64,000 nt of DNA, taken from contig WPIO01000001.1 of NCBI GenBank assembly GCA_009760855.2, positions 18,045,001-18,109,000 of the forward strand, given 5' to 3'. Source of the DNA: Cristatella mucedo (lineage: Eukaryota; Bryozoa; Phylactolaemata; Cristatellidae). Every line of letters begins with the position of its first letter. Position 1 is the stretch's first letter. Made by a program: the position numbers and the translations under genes. Under the pieces are notes generated by a model. The model had not been told where the DNA came from, made no database searches, and saw only the letters and a program-made list of their open reading frames with translations. This document shows positions 9,440-20,933 of this stretch, in pieces.

Positions 9440-11960
9440 TATCAAGCTTAGGCCAGCGTGCTTAAGCAAACGTGAAGACACCCAGGGCTTACTTATAGTA
9501 GGAGTTCTGACTACTAACATGCGCTGAACGCACAGGTAAGCATGCAAAACGTACCTTAAAAAAGACAAGCTTACGTCGTGAAGGGAAAGCTGATCGGAAC
9601 AGATGCGTCTTTAGCTGAGACTTAAAAACTGATGCAAGGCCATTGGCAGGTAGTGACAGGTAGCAGGTAGCAGGTAGCAGGAAGTGAATCAGTGATCGTA
9701 GCAGGAAGGCTCGATCGTCAAAAGTTTTCCGTGTAGTTCGAGGGACGACGGAGCGATGGTTAGATAATGAGGATCGGGTGGTGCAGGAGAATACTGGAGG
9801 AGCAAGCGGTCGGACTAGTACTAACGCCGGCTAGTGAAAGCGAGTGAAGTAACCCGCTAGCCAGACCAGGGATCATGAAACCGATTCGACTCTTGGTTGG
9901 AAGGAAGCCAGCGAAGCTCGGACAGAAGTTGTGACAGGAGGTGACAGCTACGCCGTTGACGACAGACCAGATTGGCCACTGAGTTTTGCACCAGCTGCAG
10001 GTGAGTAAGGCCACTTGCCGGAAGTCGCAAATAAAGAGACTCGCAACAATCTAGACGTGCGGTGTCTCAAAAGTGGGATCTAGTGTAGCTGTCGTACTCT
10101 AAAGCGGCTGGCCCCAATTGTTTGGATGCTCCTCATCCGGAAGTTCCGTTTCGAATTGACAATGTGCTCATCTAATAACAAGTAGCTTTGAAAATTAGTA
10201 CGCCCAAGTAATGGGCAGACCGGTGCAGGCAGATGGTGATGCTAGGTGAACTAATCTTGAGGCTACGGTCTTCTAACTTTCGGAGGACTAGGTTTGCCCA
10301 TAGCTATCAAGTTTGCATTACCATCGTCGAGGTTCAGAGAGCTAGTAGCCATCCGAATGTGAATTTTCGTCGACTCAGGTTGAAAGGAAATTAAGTGAAT
10401 CTTACGGCGAACAAGACTTAGATGGGTCAAATGATGAAAAAGTGGCTCGGGATTGATTATCGTCGGCACAGAAATGAAAGAGCCAGTATTGTGGTCGGCG
10501 GTGAAATCTACCAGAGGAAGGGTGTATAGTTATGACAATGAAAGAGGGGAGTCTAAGAACGAACCGTGAGGTTTTCCAAACTCAAAAGTCGTCCCGGCTG
10601 ACTGATATCATTTACAACTGTACTATAACATCTCTCACGGAGGTAGGATCTAACTCACTCGAGGACTGAGCCAGCGACACCTAGGCGTGGAAGAGGCGCT
10701 CCAGAAGGATCTGGTGGTCAATAGTGTAAGATGCTGATGAATGATTCAGGAGTACCAGCGGAGAGGCCTAACAACGGTCAACATTGTTCAGAATGTCACT
10801 GTAAATCCGAAAGCAGAGCAGTTTCCGTGCAATAGCTGGCTCTATAGATCGTTCAGTAATGTAATCGTCGAAGTCATGCAACCGTTTAATTGCTGGACCA
10901 GCCTACTCTCGTTCAAGTGTCTTAAATGAGAATTGCAGAAGAGAGATTAGACTAACGTTACTTAAATCCTCACGGTCTAGGCTCGGCTCTTTAACTAACG
11001 GCCTGGCCATAGTTGTTTTCAAAGGATACGGAACTTCACCGGTAGCGAGAGACATATACTGACAACATTCGTTATGACGGGTAGCATCTGATCTATGCAC
11101 CGTCATGAGGTGAACTGTTGGCCTGTGAGTCGTAGCGGTCCTCTCAAGTCAATGTTTGGGATATGTTTTCAATTTGGGATATGTTTTCAATTTTGGGATA
11201 TGTTCTCAATTCAATGCTTGCTTTCTCATGTCAGCCGTGAACCGAACTGCATTTCAGTGGGTTCGGACCCGTCGTTTAGCCAGAGGTGCAAAATCTATAA
11301 GTACGTTGGCTAGTGTAGAGTTGCAGCATCGTGTCAAGAAGGTAGAGTCAAGCAGAAGTGCAGAGGAGACAGCAGTCTGCTGCATATAGCATTAATGTCA
11401 AGAGACTTTAGGTTTCTTGACTCGCACATGGTTTTCGATGCCGAAAGAAAAAGCGTACGCGGGAAGTATGAAATCAATGTACGATCAGAAGTGCCAAAAG
11501 AAGTGGCGACAGGGCTCGGTGGGATACAATCGCAGGGGGGAGGGGGCAATGTGATCAAGGGTGCGACCAGTCATATATGTGTACGGGTTTGATCAGGAAC
11601 GGACACAGAAGGGCTCAGACACGGTGAAAGCACGCCGGTACTCATTGGATCGGATGGTTTAATAGAGTGCACGCTAAAACTGCCGAGAATGAGAAGCGAG
11701 CCATTCCTACCGTAGTGCCAAGAGTGGAGAGGACGTCAGAAAAGTAACGCACGCGACGAATCTGGGATTGCTGCCAGGTTGACACTTCAATCCTACTCTC
11801 AGACATCAGCTTCTTTCCGCGATGGACTGAAAGTAGCGGCTCCTTCAGTGAGACGCGTGGAAGACGTTTGGTTTCGAAAGTTGGCATCTGGCCCGGAACT
11901 CCGGAGAATGAATTAGCCATGACCCTAAACTTCATTGTTGATTAAGTTTTTATAAAAAGG
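9440..11960 (-). mobile_element. LINE C, long degenerate copy (CR1/L2-like)
   Basis: Minus-strand, heavily mutated reverse-transcriptase LINE. From 5' to 3' on its own strand: ESRNLKSLDINAICSRL near 11450 (linker after the endonuclease), RPLVKEPSLDREDLSN and FSFKTLERE near 10905-11020 (RT entry region), SASYTIDHQILLERL near 10700 (RT motif A region), MATSSLNLDDGNANLIAMG near 10300-10360, then KTFDDRAFLL near 9730 and FKSQLKTHLFRSAF near 9590 (C-terminus). The catalytic YADD-type position near 10460 reads PTII, so it cannot encode an active enzyme. It differs from LINE A in its C-terminus and lacks the (ATT)n tail, so I treat it as a separate lineage. Confidence 0.75.
11157..11216. repeat. 18-19 bp tandem triplet
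   Basis: Three consecutive copies of GGGATATGTTTTCAATTT with small changes, inside the LINE C interval. Confidence 0.9.
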
Positions 11961-13370
11961 TATGTAGTGACCGAAAGCCCGGTGGCGTTCTTTAATGCGC
12001 TGTCAACTGAAAACGAGAACGTCGTTTAATTCTCCATCGAGATACGCATCGGATCTCCCCGAGAACGCCAAGAGCGCCGCAAGTTTTAGCACAACCTCTG
12101 ACCTTTTCTTGTTTTCGGTTCAGAGCCGCTGTCGACTGCCAGACATATCCGCCCACCTTGACTTATCTAGCGCAGCAGCAAGTCACTATTTTTTGCTTTG
12201 TTTCTGCATACATTTTCGCTTACTAGCTGCTAGTTGTCTCGCCTATGCACAGGGTTGGCAGTGGTCAAAATTAAACTGTCGTGTGTTTTTTTAGGCTAGC
12301 TACTGCACAAAGAAAAAAAGTTCGCCACCAAGCCCTGCTCTTTACAAGCACTTGCATTGCTGGCAGCCTAGTCAATATACCTTTCTTCGCAACGTACTTG
12401 GCACTTTTAGCCACAATGGAATGCGAATGGATTACCCGGCTATTGCAGCGCGTGCCGCGCTCTCCGCATTCTCCCTTTGTTGTTTTGGGCTCGTAGACAA
12501 TACCCAAGACTACCGAATGCTTTTCGAATTATTGTCCGATCGAATCCTCGGTAGCGAACTTCGTCCGTCTGGATCGAGCGTATATGACCTAAGACGTCCA
12601 GAATGGAGCTGCGATGCGTTCATGCGACATGCTTAATTTGCTCATTCAAGTCAGCCAAAAGCACACGACGATGTTTCTCGGATTTCTTAATGCTGTATTC
12701 AGTAAGTTAAGTAAAGGTCAGCTGATCGTATGCACTGATCGAACGGCCTCATTTATAGAGCGGCAGAAGCGGCCGTAGCGGCCCGCTTCCAGTGGGCAAC
12801 CACAGATTGCACACTGCTGCAGGACTCGAAGTGTAACGCCAGAAAGGTAATGAAAACTTCCAGTTTCCTTTCAAGGGATGCAGTGAATCTCGGGGTGAGT
12901 CGGCGTTAAGTGCTGAGTGCGACTTTCAATGGCGATAAGGCAATTATATTCGACTGGGAGGGAGAAGAGGAAGGTTCCGACTGACAAACCGAGAATTGAA
13001 GCGGATCGCGTGCGTTGGTTGATCAGGCTCACCACGCAAGACGAAATCACTCTCATCCATTATCGGTTGCGATGGGAGTTGACAGCGAGGGATCGCGAAT
13101 ACAGCGGAGCAAAATCGTCCGCATGGCTGAGGGGCTATTACGTACATAGTGCCACTCTCGAAATGAAAGCTATTGCATGTAAGTGCAGAAAGAGATTCAG
13201 TGCCAGTGCGCTTCCGTTATCGTGCAGCGCCCTGCGATTCGGTCCAAGTTTGGCCACTAACTGTGAATTGGAGACTGGACGCGAAACGGCTTGCCGCGAG
13301 GAGCCGCACGCGTACAGCGATTTAGTTGTTGAGAAACCGGATGTATTTATAGCTTCTGACCTCCTATATG
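11961..13370. other. Unassigned stretch
   Basis: No family recognised. Open frames such as 12917-13381 (+, 154 codons) have no recognisable domain. Base composition rises in GC toward 13 kb. Confidence 0.4.
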
Positions 13371-13374
13371 CCGG

Positions 13375-13444
13375 TATATAAGAAGAAGAGAATCTTACTT
13401 CAGCCGGCTCTCTTTTCTTTTGGAGCGACGGTCTGTCCGTGAGT
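13375..13444 (+). promoter_or_regulatory. Possible core promoter and first-exon donor
   Basis: TATATAAG at 13375-13382 is followed by a pyrimidine-rich stretch and a consensus-like splice donor, GTGAGT, at 13439-13444, at the edge of GC- and CpG-rich DNA. The spacing would suit a TATA promoter with a short 5' exon. There is no supporting coding sequence, so this is only a candidate. Confidence 0.18.
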
Positions 13445-13531
13445 CATCGCTCTAGGCTAAGCTTTTAGCAATCTGCTCAAAGTCGCCTACCGACTGTGCT
13501 ACGCAGGTGGTTCTCTCACCGTCGCCAGAGT

Positions 13532-13772
13532 GGCATTGCTGCCGATGGCACCGCTTGCGGCATTTTAGGAGCTCACTCCTTTTGCCCGCTGCGGGCATCT
13601 GATCGGTGCACCTTGCACCGATCAGATGCCGCCGCCCGAACGAATAAGGGCTAGGCAAATGCAGAATTGCCGCGCCCCGCGCGGCTCGGAAGCCGGCAGC
13701 GAGACGCGCGATAAGGACGGAGCAGCGCCGCCAAAATGCCGCAAGCGGCGCTATCGGCAACAGCTTTCTAGC
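13532..13772. repeat. Foldback (long imperfect inverted repeat) with an inner perfect hairpin
   Basis: Outer arms around 13532-13566 and 13733-13768 are reverse complements; the core GCCGCTTGCGGCATTTT pairs perfectly with AAAATGCCGCAAGCGGC. Between them a second perfect inverted repeat has 17-base arms at 13594-13610 and 13614-13630 with a 3-base loop. Total span is about 240 bp. It could be a MITE-like or foldback element, or two independent palindromes in GC-rich DNA. I cannot see target-site duplications. Confidence 0.7.
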
Positions 13773-16600
13773 GAAAGCGCGAATAATTGCCTTTAAGTCT
13801 GCTTTAATTAGTGCGGCAGGCGCCTAAGCCAGACCCTTTACAAAGAAGTTCCAGCAGCCGGCGCTCAGCGAAGTCACTCGCGGACAGGCCGGCGGTCGCT
13901 CCAAAAAAGGCAGACGAACAGCTATTGCGCGAGGCCGCATGTTTTCGTGCCAGCATCGGTAGCAATTTTCCGCCATGTGCCAGACAGACCAGCTCGCTTT
14001 GCAGCGACGCCGCTGTCCGCTCCGGCCGCTCTGACTCTGCAAGCTGCTGCTGACTTGTCGCCGCAGTTCTCGTCCTGCTCGCGCGCCACCCGATTCACCC
14101 TTCTTCCGGGTCCTTTTGCTCCGGGTCCAGCTCAATCAGTTCGACCTCGCGCAGTGTGACTCGGTGGCTCGGCGCAGGAGCTCGAGTGCCGAAACCGTCG
14201 TCTGCAACGTCGCCGTCGTCGTCATCGTCATCGACCTCGGCGTGCCTACCCGGAAGCGGGGTCCTCGGCGTGTAGACGACGCAGTGTCATTCATTCACTA
14301 CCGCTCTTCTACCGCCTGTCGTTCACTTTTCATTTGCCTCCTCACGGAATGGGTCCCAGCTTCTCAATGCGAGAGCGACTAGGATGTATAAGCCCATTTC
14401 GTCTTTTCATTACCGCCGGCCACCATTCCTGGCGGCCCGCGCTCTCGTGTGTAGTTTTTTGTCCGGTACGTCCGGGCTGCGTGCGTCGGATCGGAAATAG
14501 CGAGCAGCTGCCGGGACGCTGCCTCATTACCTTTGCAGCCATATCGACATTCGATTTAGCTACGATCCCGCGCTGCATTACGCCTCGGGGAATGTTGCCC
14601 GTAAGCACATTAGACCAAGTAATTACAATTAAATGGCTCTAGAATGCTATTTTAAAACCGCAACGCTGTGCTCCTTAGTTGCTGCACATGCAGCTCAGTC
14701 GAGGGAAACCTCTACTCTCTATAGGCGCCGAAGCTCTATAGCCAATCCTTGGTAGAGGTTAATGTTGGTCAGAGCTAAGCACAACGCCGAAGCATCTCCA
14801 GATAACGAGGCAGCGTTTTATTTTTCTGCATACCCTGTCGGCCCAGGGGATGCTGGCGTAAATGTTTCACACACAGTCTGCATCCTGACTCCCTCGTCCC
14901 CCCCCCACCATTCCCTGTATCCACCTTGCTGATTGGTACAACTAATCTGACCTACTGTTGCAAAATAAAGACTCGGCAGTCCACGGGGTTCTGTCCTTAA
15001 GCAGTATTTTGCTCCCTAAATTTAATCGTCCAGATTTAACGCTGAACGCAGGATAGGGCATGTTTTGTCAATACGCTCATAATCCCCGAAGCGGATGGGG
15101 GATGCCATCATTGTAGACTCTGCTGAGAGCTTTCGAACAGCTGCACGCGCGAGCTAGATTAGCACGTACATTACGCGCGAAATTGTCCAGCTAGTAACGA
15201 GTTTGGTCTCCGAGCTTGTCCGAGCCCAGGCAGCATAGACAAATATCGCCGAATACGCATGAGCCCTGCGATAATGTGCGTGCACTTCAGCCAGCCGCAG
15301 CCAGGTTTGTGTGTCGCAGTAGGTCGCACTTGCGTGCCCCCCTTCAAGCAGCGAATGGCGACAAATGGTCGCTAAGGCTTTACTGCCGCTATACGAATGC
15401 AGCTGTTGAACAGCTGCCTTTAATTGCATTGCCTTTTAGACGCTGACACTGAATGTCCCCCTGCCTGAGCTGCCCACAGGACATCTAGCGTTAAAATCTG
15501 TCCGGCGGCTATTGCCCCCTCATGCTCAATCAGTTAATAATAATATTGCACTTGATAAGTTATTTGCAGTTGATGAGAGCCACCTGATGCCGGCACACCA
15601 TGTACTGTTTACGTTAAGCATGCCAAAACAAAGCGTGGCTCCGAGCCCGCTGTCTCTGACTTCTTCTTCTTCTTCCACTATCAAAGCAGCAGCAGCTCTG
15701 CGTTATGCTTCGCCAAGGCATGGCTTCACAGAAGCGATTTCGCTGGTGCCAGAAATCGCCATTGTCAAAGCTTGGCAGGAAGCCGAGCCGGGAACACCGA
15801 GCCAGCAATGGGAGCAGTCTCACTTCTGCTCTCAGGCTGAGGGAGGCAGCGACGATCATTCTAAGCATACAGAATGCCAGCGAACCCACAAAGGAAAAGA
15901 TTCGCTAAAAAACACCAAAGGAAAAGAGGAAACTCCAAAGGAAACTCGAGCCTTTCTGTAACAGAGAATCCTTTCGAGAATCCGAGAAGCCGAGAATCCT
16001 TTCTCGCTCGTCACTTTGAATTTAATCGGCGTGTAATTTTATCGAGCCGCACGACGGCAATGGGACTGCGTGTACAAACTAATACGGCTCGTTCAGGAAG
16101 TTAGGCGTGTGCGTCCGCAGCACGTCCAATCACAGAATCTCCAAAAAGTGGTCTAGCTCGATGGGCGCACCCTTCGTTAGACTCGTTGGCACAGAGCTCA
16201 GCGACCGACGTTTTTTTCAGACTCATCGTGTGCTGGGCTCACGGGGGCGCGACTCAAACTTCTGGCTTCCCGTGGCAAAGATGGACGCCGATGCCACTGA
16301 AGCATCAACAAACTCGAACGCGAAGGAACAGAATCGGCAGCACAATCGGCGTCACCATGTAGCTCCCGCAGCATCTTGAGTGAAGTGAATAGTAGCGAAA
16401 AACTTACCCAGCTACGACTCTCTGATACTACTACTACTGATCTCTACTGATCTCTACTAATCTCTACTACTACGACTCTCAGCTACGAGTCTCAGCTAGG
16501 ACTCTCTGATAATACTACTGCTGATCTCTACTACTACGACTCTCAGCTACGACTCTCGATATGAGCTCCAGTTAATAAATCTACTTTCACTAGTCCCCCT
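13773..16600. other. GC- and CpG-rich unassigned region
   Basis: No recognised gene. The minus strand at about 14096-14290 reads an acidic frame (GRHAEVDDDDDDGDVADDG, then VELIELDPEQKDPEEG and a stop) after an upstream stop and without an ATG. It could be an exon or a GTC-type triplet artefact. A 149-codon plus frame at 15512-15961 has no recognised domain. A 24-bp piece resembling the minus LINE A tail lies at about 15537-15560. CTCTACT/ACGACTCTC repeats lie at 16410-16560. Confidence 0.35.
16410..16565. repeat. Degenerate ACTACT / CTACGACTCTC tandem repeats
   Basis: Short repeated blocks (GATCTCTACT, CTACGACTCTCAGC) occur several times over about 150 bp in the same direction. Confidence 0.8.
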
Positions 16601-16609
16601 ATTAGCACT

Positions 16610-17125
16610 CCACTAATCGGCACCGCTGACTTTAAAGTCTGCGTACAATTGCGAAAATTTGGATTTGCTTTGAGAAGTACACCGCTGCCAAGCTGATCCA
16701 CGCATTTGTGACATCCCGGCTAGGCTTTTTGTAACTCTCTCCTTGACATTTCTTCCGATTGTGCAACAAGGCAGCTATACAGTGACTAGGCTAGCCTGTC
16801 ACGAAAGCCGAAACTGCGGTATAAGTCGCATCTCTTAGACCTGCATCGAGTCTCCATCAAGCAGAGAATTGACTTCAAGGTCACGTCCTTCACTTTTAGG
16901 TCCGTTCAGTGTCTTACTCCGGAGCTACTATCTGGTATTCTCACTCGCTGGCATCCCATCGCATCACCCTAGTCGTTTAGTTAAGCTTCTAAACAACCTC
17001 TAATCCTTTCAAGGTTTCGCCAGCAGTCCATGGTCTCCCAAAGTCTGATTTGACTCACAACATCCCCTGACTCGAGATTTAAAGGACGCAACAGTCTATC
17101 TGTTCCTCGCAGAATTTTCTCAGTC
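16610..17125 (+). mobile_element. LINE A fragment, degenerate
   Basis: Plus-strand C-terminal RT region with many stops and frameshifts. AAKLIHAFVTSRLGF near 16690-16730 matches SKLVHAFVTSRLDFCNSLL at 55.4 kb. SIKQRIDFKV and SFTFRSVQ near 16855-16910 match VKQRIDFNVLSLTFRSLH. The fragment ends near 17125 without hairpin or (ATT)n tail. Confidence 0.78.
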
Positions 17126-17925
17126 CGTGTGAATTGTCCTACATGTGTTCATTCGCGAGTAAATTGTGCATGTTATCTCTAATCAGTAGCTCCTTAATTT
17201 ACGCCAACTCGAGTCAATACCAATGGCTCCCGAACCTTGAATATATGGCCTATCAGATCTGGGAAACGCCCCAAAAGCATAGGAATAGCCGCTATTCTCA
17301 ATGGACTACGCTTCCATGACCAGGACAGTGATGCATTTGAGATTGACTTATTTTCCAGAACTTTGCCAATACATAAATGGCCAAATGTCTTGTGTGCTAA
17401 ATACAGAGCAGTTTAGTTTCAGCTACCCAAATCATTGGATACATTTCCAAGTTCCCCGAGATGGCATAAAGAGACTGCACGCATCCGGCAGATGTTTTCT
17501 GCTACGTCAGTGGCCAATTTTTTCTAACCCAAAGGTTATCGAGGAAGCGTTTCTTCCGCACTCAGCTCTTCCTCTCGCTTCACTCGGTAAAAAACCTCAA
17601 AAAAAGAAGGATTCCAGAAGCTTCAAGACCTAGCTTCAGGCTTTTCGGTCATCAAAGACTTGTAAATGGCGGCATCATTCCTCATAGGTATCCACTGTAG
17701 TTTTACCAAATTTGCCTGGTCTCTCGGCCTTTGTGACAGCAGGCATCACCATGCACACACTGCCGCCGGTAGGAACGGCCGCAGTCAATCGACTTCTCTA
17801 TGGGGAGCACCAATTGTAAAGTGCGAGCCCCTGCTGGACAGAACACCCGGATGGTGCTGGTGCCAACAACTCTAAGCTGTCCTAGATAAAGGTCAAATCC
17901 AATGTCTTTATTGAACTACAGATAT
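17126..17925. other. Unassigned stretch
   Basis: A 110-codon plus frame (17301-17633) and shorter frames have no recognised domain. No repeat recognised. Confidence 0.4.
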
Positions 17926-17929
17926 TTAA

Positions 17930-20560
17930 GATCAGTAAGTGGAATGAATATCCCAAGAAGCTCACTTGTAAGGAGAAAACGCCCCGGAGCGGTGGCTTTG
18001 TCATAGCAGTCTCTTCGGGGGGCTTCCTGGGCAGTCACATGGCAGCAGTGTCTTCGGGGGGCTTCCTGGGCAGTCACATGGCAGCAGTGTCTTCGGGGGG
18101 GGGGGCTTCCTGGGCAGTCACATGGGCAGCAGTGTCTTCGGGGGCTTCCTGGGCAGTCACATGGCAGCAGTGTGTCTCGGGGGGGGGGGCTTCCTGGGCA
18201 GTCACATGGCAGCAGTGGTGTGGGGGGGGGGCTTCCTGGGCATTCACATGGCAGCAGTGTCTTCGGGGGCTTCCTGGGCAGTCACATGGCAGCAGTGTCT
18301 TCGGGGGGGGGGCTTCCTGGGCAGTCACATGGCAGCAGTGTCTTCGGGGGGGGGGGCTTCCTGGGCAGTCACATGGCAGCAGTGTCTTCGGGGGGGGGGG
18401 GCTTCCTGGGCAGTCACATGGCAGCAGTGTCTTCGGGGGCTTCCTGGACAGTCACATGGCAGCAGTGTCTTCGGGGGGGGGGCTTCCTGGGCAGTCACAT
18501 GGCAGCAGTGTCTTCGGGGGCTTCCTGGGCAGTCACATGGCAGCAGTGTCTTCGGGGGGGGGGGCTTCCTGAGCATTCACATGGCAGCAGTGTCTTCGGG
18601 GGCTTCCTGGGCAGTCACATGGCAGCAGTGTCTTCGGGGGCTTCCTGGACAGTCACATGGCAGCAGTGTCTTCGGGGGGGGGCTTCCTGGGCAGTCACAT
18701 GGCAGCAGTGTCTTCGGGGGCTTCCTGGGCAGTCACATGGCAGCAGTGTCTCGGGGGGGGGGGCTTCCTGGGCATTCACATGGCAGCAGTGTCTTCGGGG
18801 GCTTCCTGGGCAGTCACATGGCAGCAGTGTCTTCGGGGGGGGGGGCTTCCTGGGCAGTCACATGGCAGCAGTGTCTTCGGGGGGGGGGCTTCCTGGGCAG
18901 TCACATGGCAGCAGTGTCTCGGGGGGGGGGGCTTCCTGGGCAGTCACATGGCAGCAGTGTCTTCGGGGGGGGGGGCTTCCTGGGCATTCACATGGCAGCA
19001 GTGTCTTCGGGGGCTTCCTGGGCAGTCACATGGCAGCTGTGTCTTCGGGGGGGGGGGGGGGCTTCCTGGGCAGTCACATGGCAGCAGTGTCTTCGGGGGC
19101 TTCCTGGGCAGTCACATGGCAGCAGTGTCTTCGGGGAGGGGGGCTTCCTGGGCATTCACATGGCAGCAGTGTCTTCGGGGGCTTCCTGGGCAGTCACATG
19201 GCGCAGTGTCTTCGGGGGGGGGGCTTCCTGGGCATTCACATGGCAGCAGTGTCTTCGGGGGCTTCCTGGGCAGTCACATGGCAGCAGTGTCTTCGGGGGG
19301 GGGGGGGGGCTTCCTGGGCAGTCACATGGCAGCAGTGTCTCGGGGGGGGGCTTCCTGGGCAGTCACATGGCAGCAGTGTCTTCGGGGGGGGGGGGGCTTC
19401 CTGGGCAGTCACATGGCAGCAGTGTCTTCGGGAGGGCTTCCTGGGCAGTCACATGGCAGCAGTGTCTTCGGGGGGGGGGGCTTCCTGGGCAGTCACATGG
19501 CAGCAGTGTCTTCGGGGGCTTCCTGGGCAGTCACATGGCAGCAGTGTCTTCGGGGGGGGGGGGCTTCCTGGGCAGTCACATGGCAGCAGTGTCTTCGGGG
19601 GGGGGCTTCCTGGGCAGTCACATGGCAGCAGTGTCTTCGGGAGGGCTTCCTGGGCAGTCACATGGCAGCAGTGTCTTCGGGGGGGGGGGGCTTCCTGGGC
19701 AGTCACATGGCAGCAGTGTCTTCGGGAGGGCTTCCTGGGCAGTCACATGGCAGCAGTGTCTTCGGGGGGGGGGGGCTTCCTGGGCATTCACATGGCAGCA
19801 GTGTCTTCGGGGGCTTCCTGGGCAGTCACATGGTAGCAGTGTCTTCGGGGGGGGGGGCTTCCTGGGCAGTCACATGGCAGCAGTGTCTTCGGGGGGGGGG
19901 CTTCCTGGGCAGTCACATGGCAGCAGTGTCTTCGGGGGCTTCCTGGGCAGTCACATGGCAGCAGTGTCTTCGGGGGGGGGGCTTCCTGGGCAGTCACATG
20001 GCGGAAAACAATGAAGAGCTGGTTGACACTACGGTAAAGGTGCAAAACGCAAGGGGCTGCAGGATGTCTTTCGAATTTCATATCCTTGATGCTCATCTTG
20101 ATAAAGTCAAGGAGAATATGAGGGATTACTCCAAGAAATAAGGTGAGTGCTTCCATGACGATTTGCTGCAATTTGAATGCTGCTACCAAGGATGGTATAG
20201 TCGGAGCATTACTGGAGACCATATTCGGGGGCTAATTCATGAAATTACTCATAGGCTAATTGTAAATCTCAACACCTATGCACTTACACATTTCAAGTGA
20301 ATATTCTTGTTTAACTTCAATGCCTCATTTTAATTTTGATTCCAGTTTTTCTGACTTCGTGCGAAGCAAATGATGCAAGTTTGCCTGTCTTCCTATTGGA
20401 AATGGGAAAATTTCAAATTTATCACTGTCCTGGTCACAAAAGCAACGTTTGCCGTTAAACAACAGCTATATTCTTTACTAACGAGGCACAAGCAATTGCA
20501 AAATAACACTTACTAGTCAGGAAAGAAAATTGTGCTACATCGTAGATGTACATGTACACA
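17930..20560 (+). mobile_element. HLD element copy 2, split by a minisatellite
   Basis: The 5' part at about 17955-18010 reads KKLTCKEKTPRSGGFVIAV, matching ISKEKTPWKGFVKAVRG in copy 3. The 3' part from about 19985 reads GFLGSHMAENNEELV, then GCRMSFEFHILDAHLDKVK and MRDYSKK, a TAA stop (20139-20141), and on in the same frame GECFHDDLLQFECCYQG. The two parts are consecutive in the family, so the 2 kb between them is an internal expansion, not a foreign insert. Sequence after about 20250 is shared in part with the flank of copy 1. Frameshifts from G-run changes and the stop make it a pseudogene of a probable mobile-element protein of unknown function. Confidence 0.75.
18005..20002 (+). repeat. 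2-kb G-run minisatellite derived from the HLD coding sequence
   Basis: Roughly 47 head-to-tail units, each a G run followed by CTTCCTGGGCAGTCACATGG and CAGCAGTGTCTTC. With five G's the unit is 38 bp and with six it is 39 bp. The first two units have six G's, so they stay in the HLD frame and read VSSGGFLGSHMAA. Later units have five G's or about 8-13, which moves the frame. Units with CATTCAC instead of CAGTCAC recur and often precede a five-G unit, suggesting amplification of multi-unit blocks. All three forward frames stay largely open, giving false frames of 494-630 codons. Confidence 0.96.
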
Positions 20561-20876
20561 GTTAGCCGATGGTTGGACGTCTGCTACCTACAGCGACCAA
20601 CGGTCATCCTGAAAGTCAATTGAATACTCGAACAACTTAAGCAAATTGAGAGCAAATTAAATATATGCCGCTATTCGGCTAAAGTCTTGACTGAAGCATG
20701 ATCCTATGTGTTATGAAATATTTGGCAATATCTAGATGTACAGCCTGCATCCAAAAGATATTCAGCAGAGAATGCATTCATTCAGAAATCAGCAGCCCAG
20801 GGGTTACAAGTTGACCTTAGCTGATTCGCCTGAGGGTTAGTGCATGCTCGAAGATGAACTAAGACCCCGGGTCTTT

Positions 20877-20933
<57 letters not shown>

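Noticed and set aside
15537-15560. Another tail-only LINE A insertion
   Set aside because: Only about 24 bases (AATAATAATATTGCACTTGA and four more) match, with no hairpin; too short to claim.
18005-20002. CRISPR-like look (regular repeats)
   Set aside because: Units are contiguous with no unique spacers, the DNA is eukaryotic, and the unit is explained by tandem expansion of coding sequence.
18122-20141. Forward open frames of 494, 554 and 630 codons rich in Gly, Ser and His
   Set aside because: They are the three frames of one minisatellite. Unit length varies with the G run, so frames switch between units, and no coding flank supports more than the short HLD segments.
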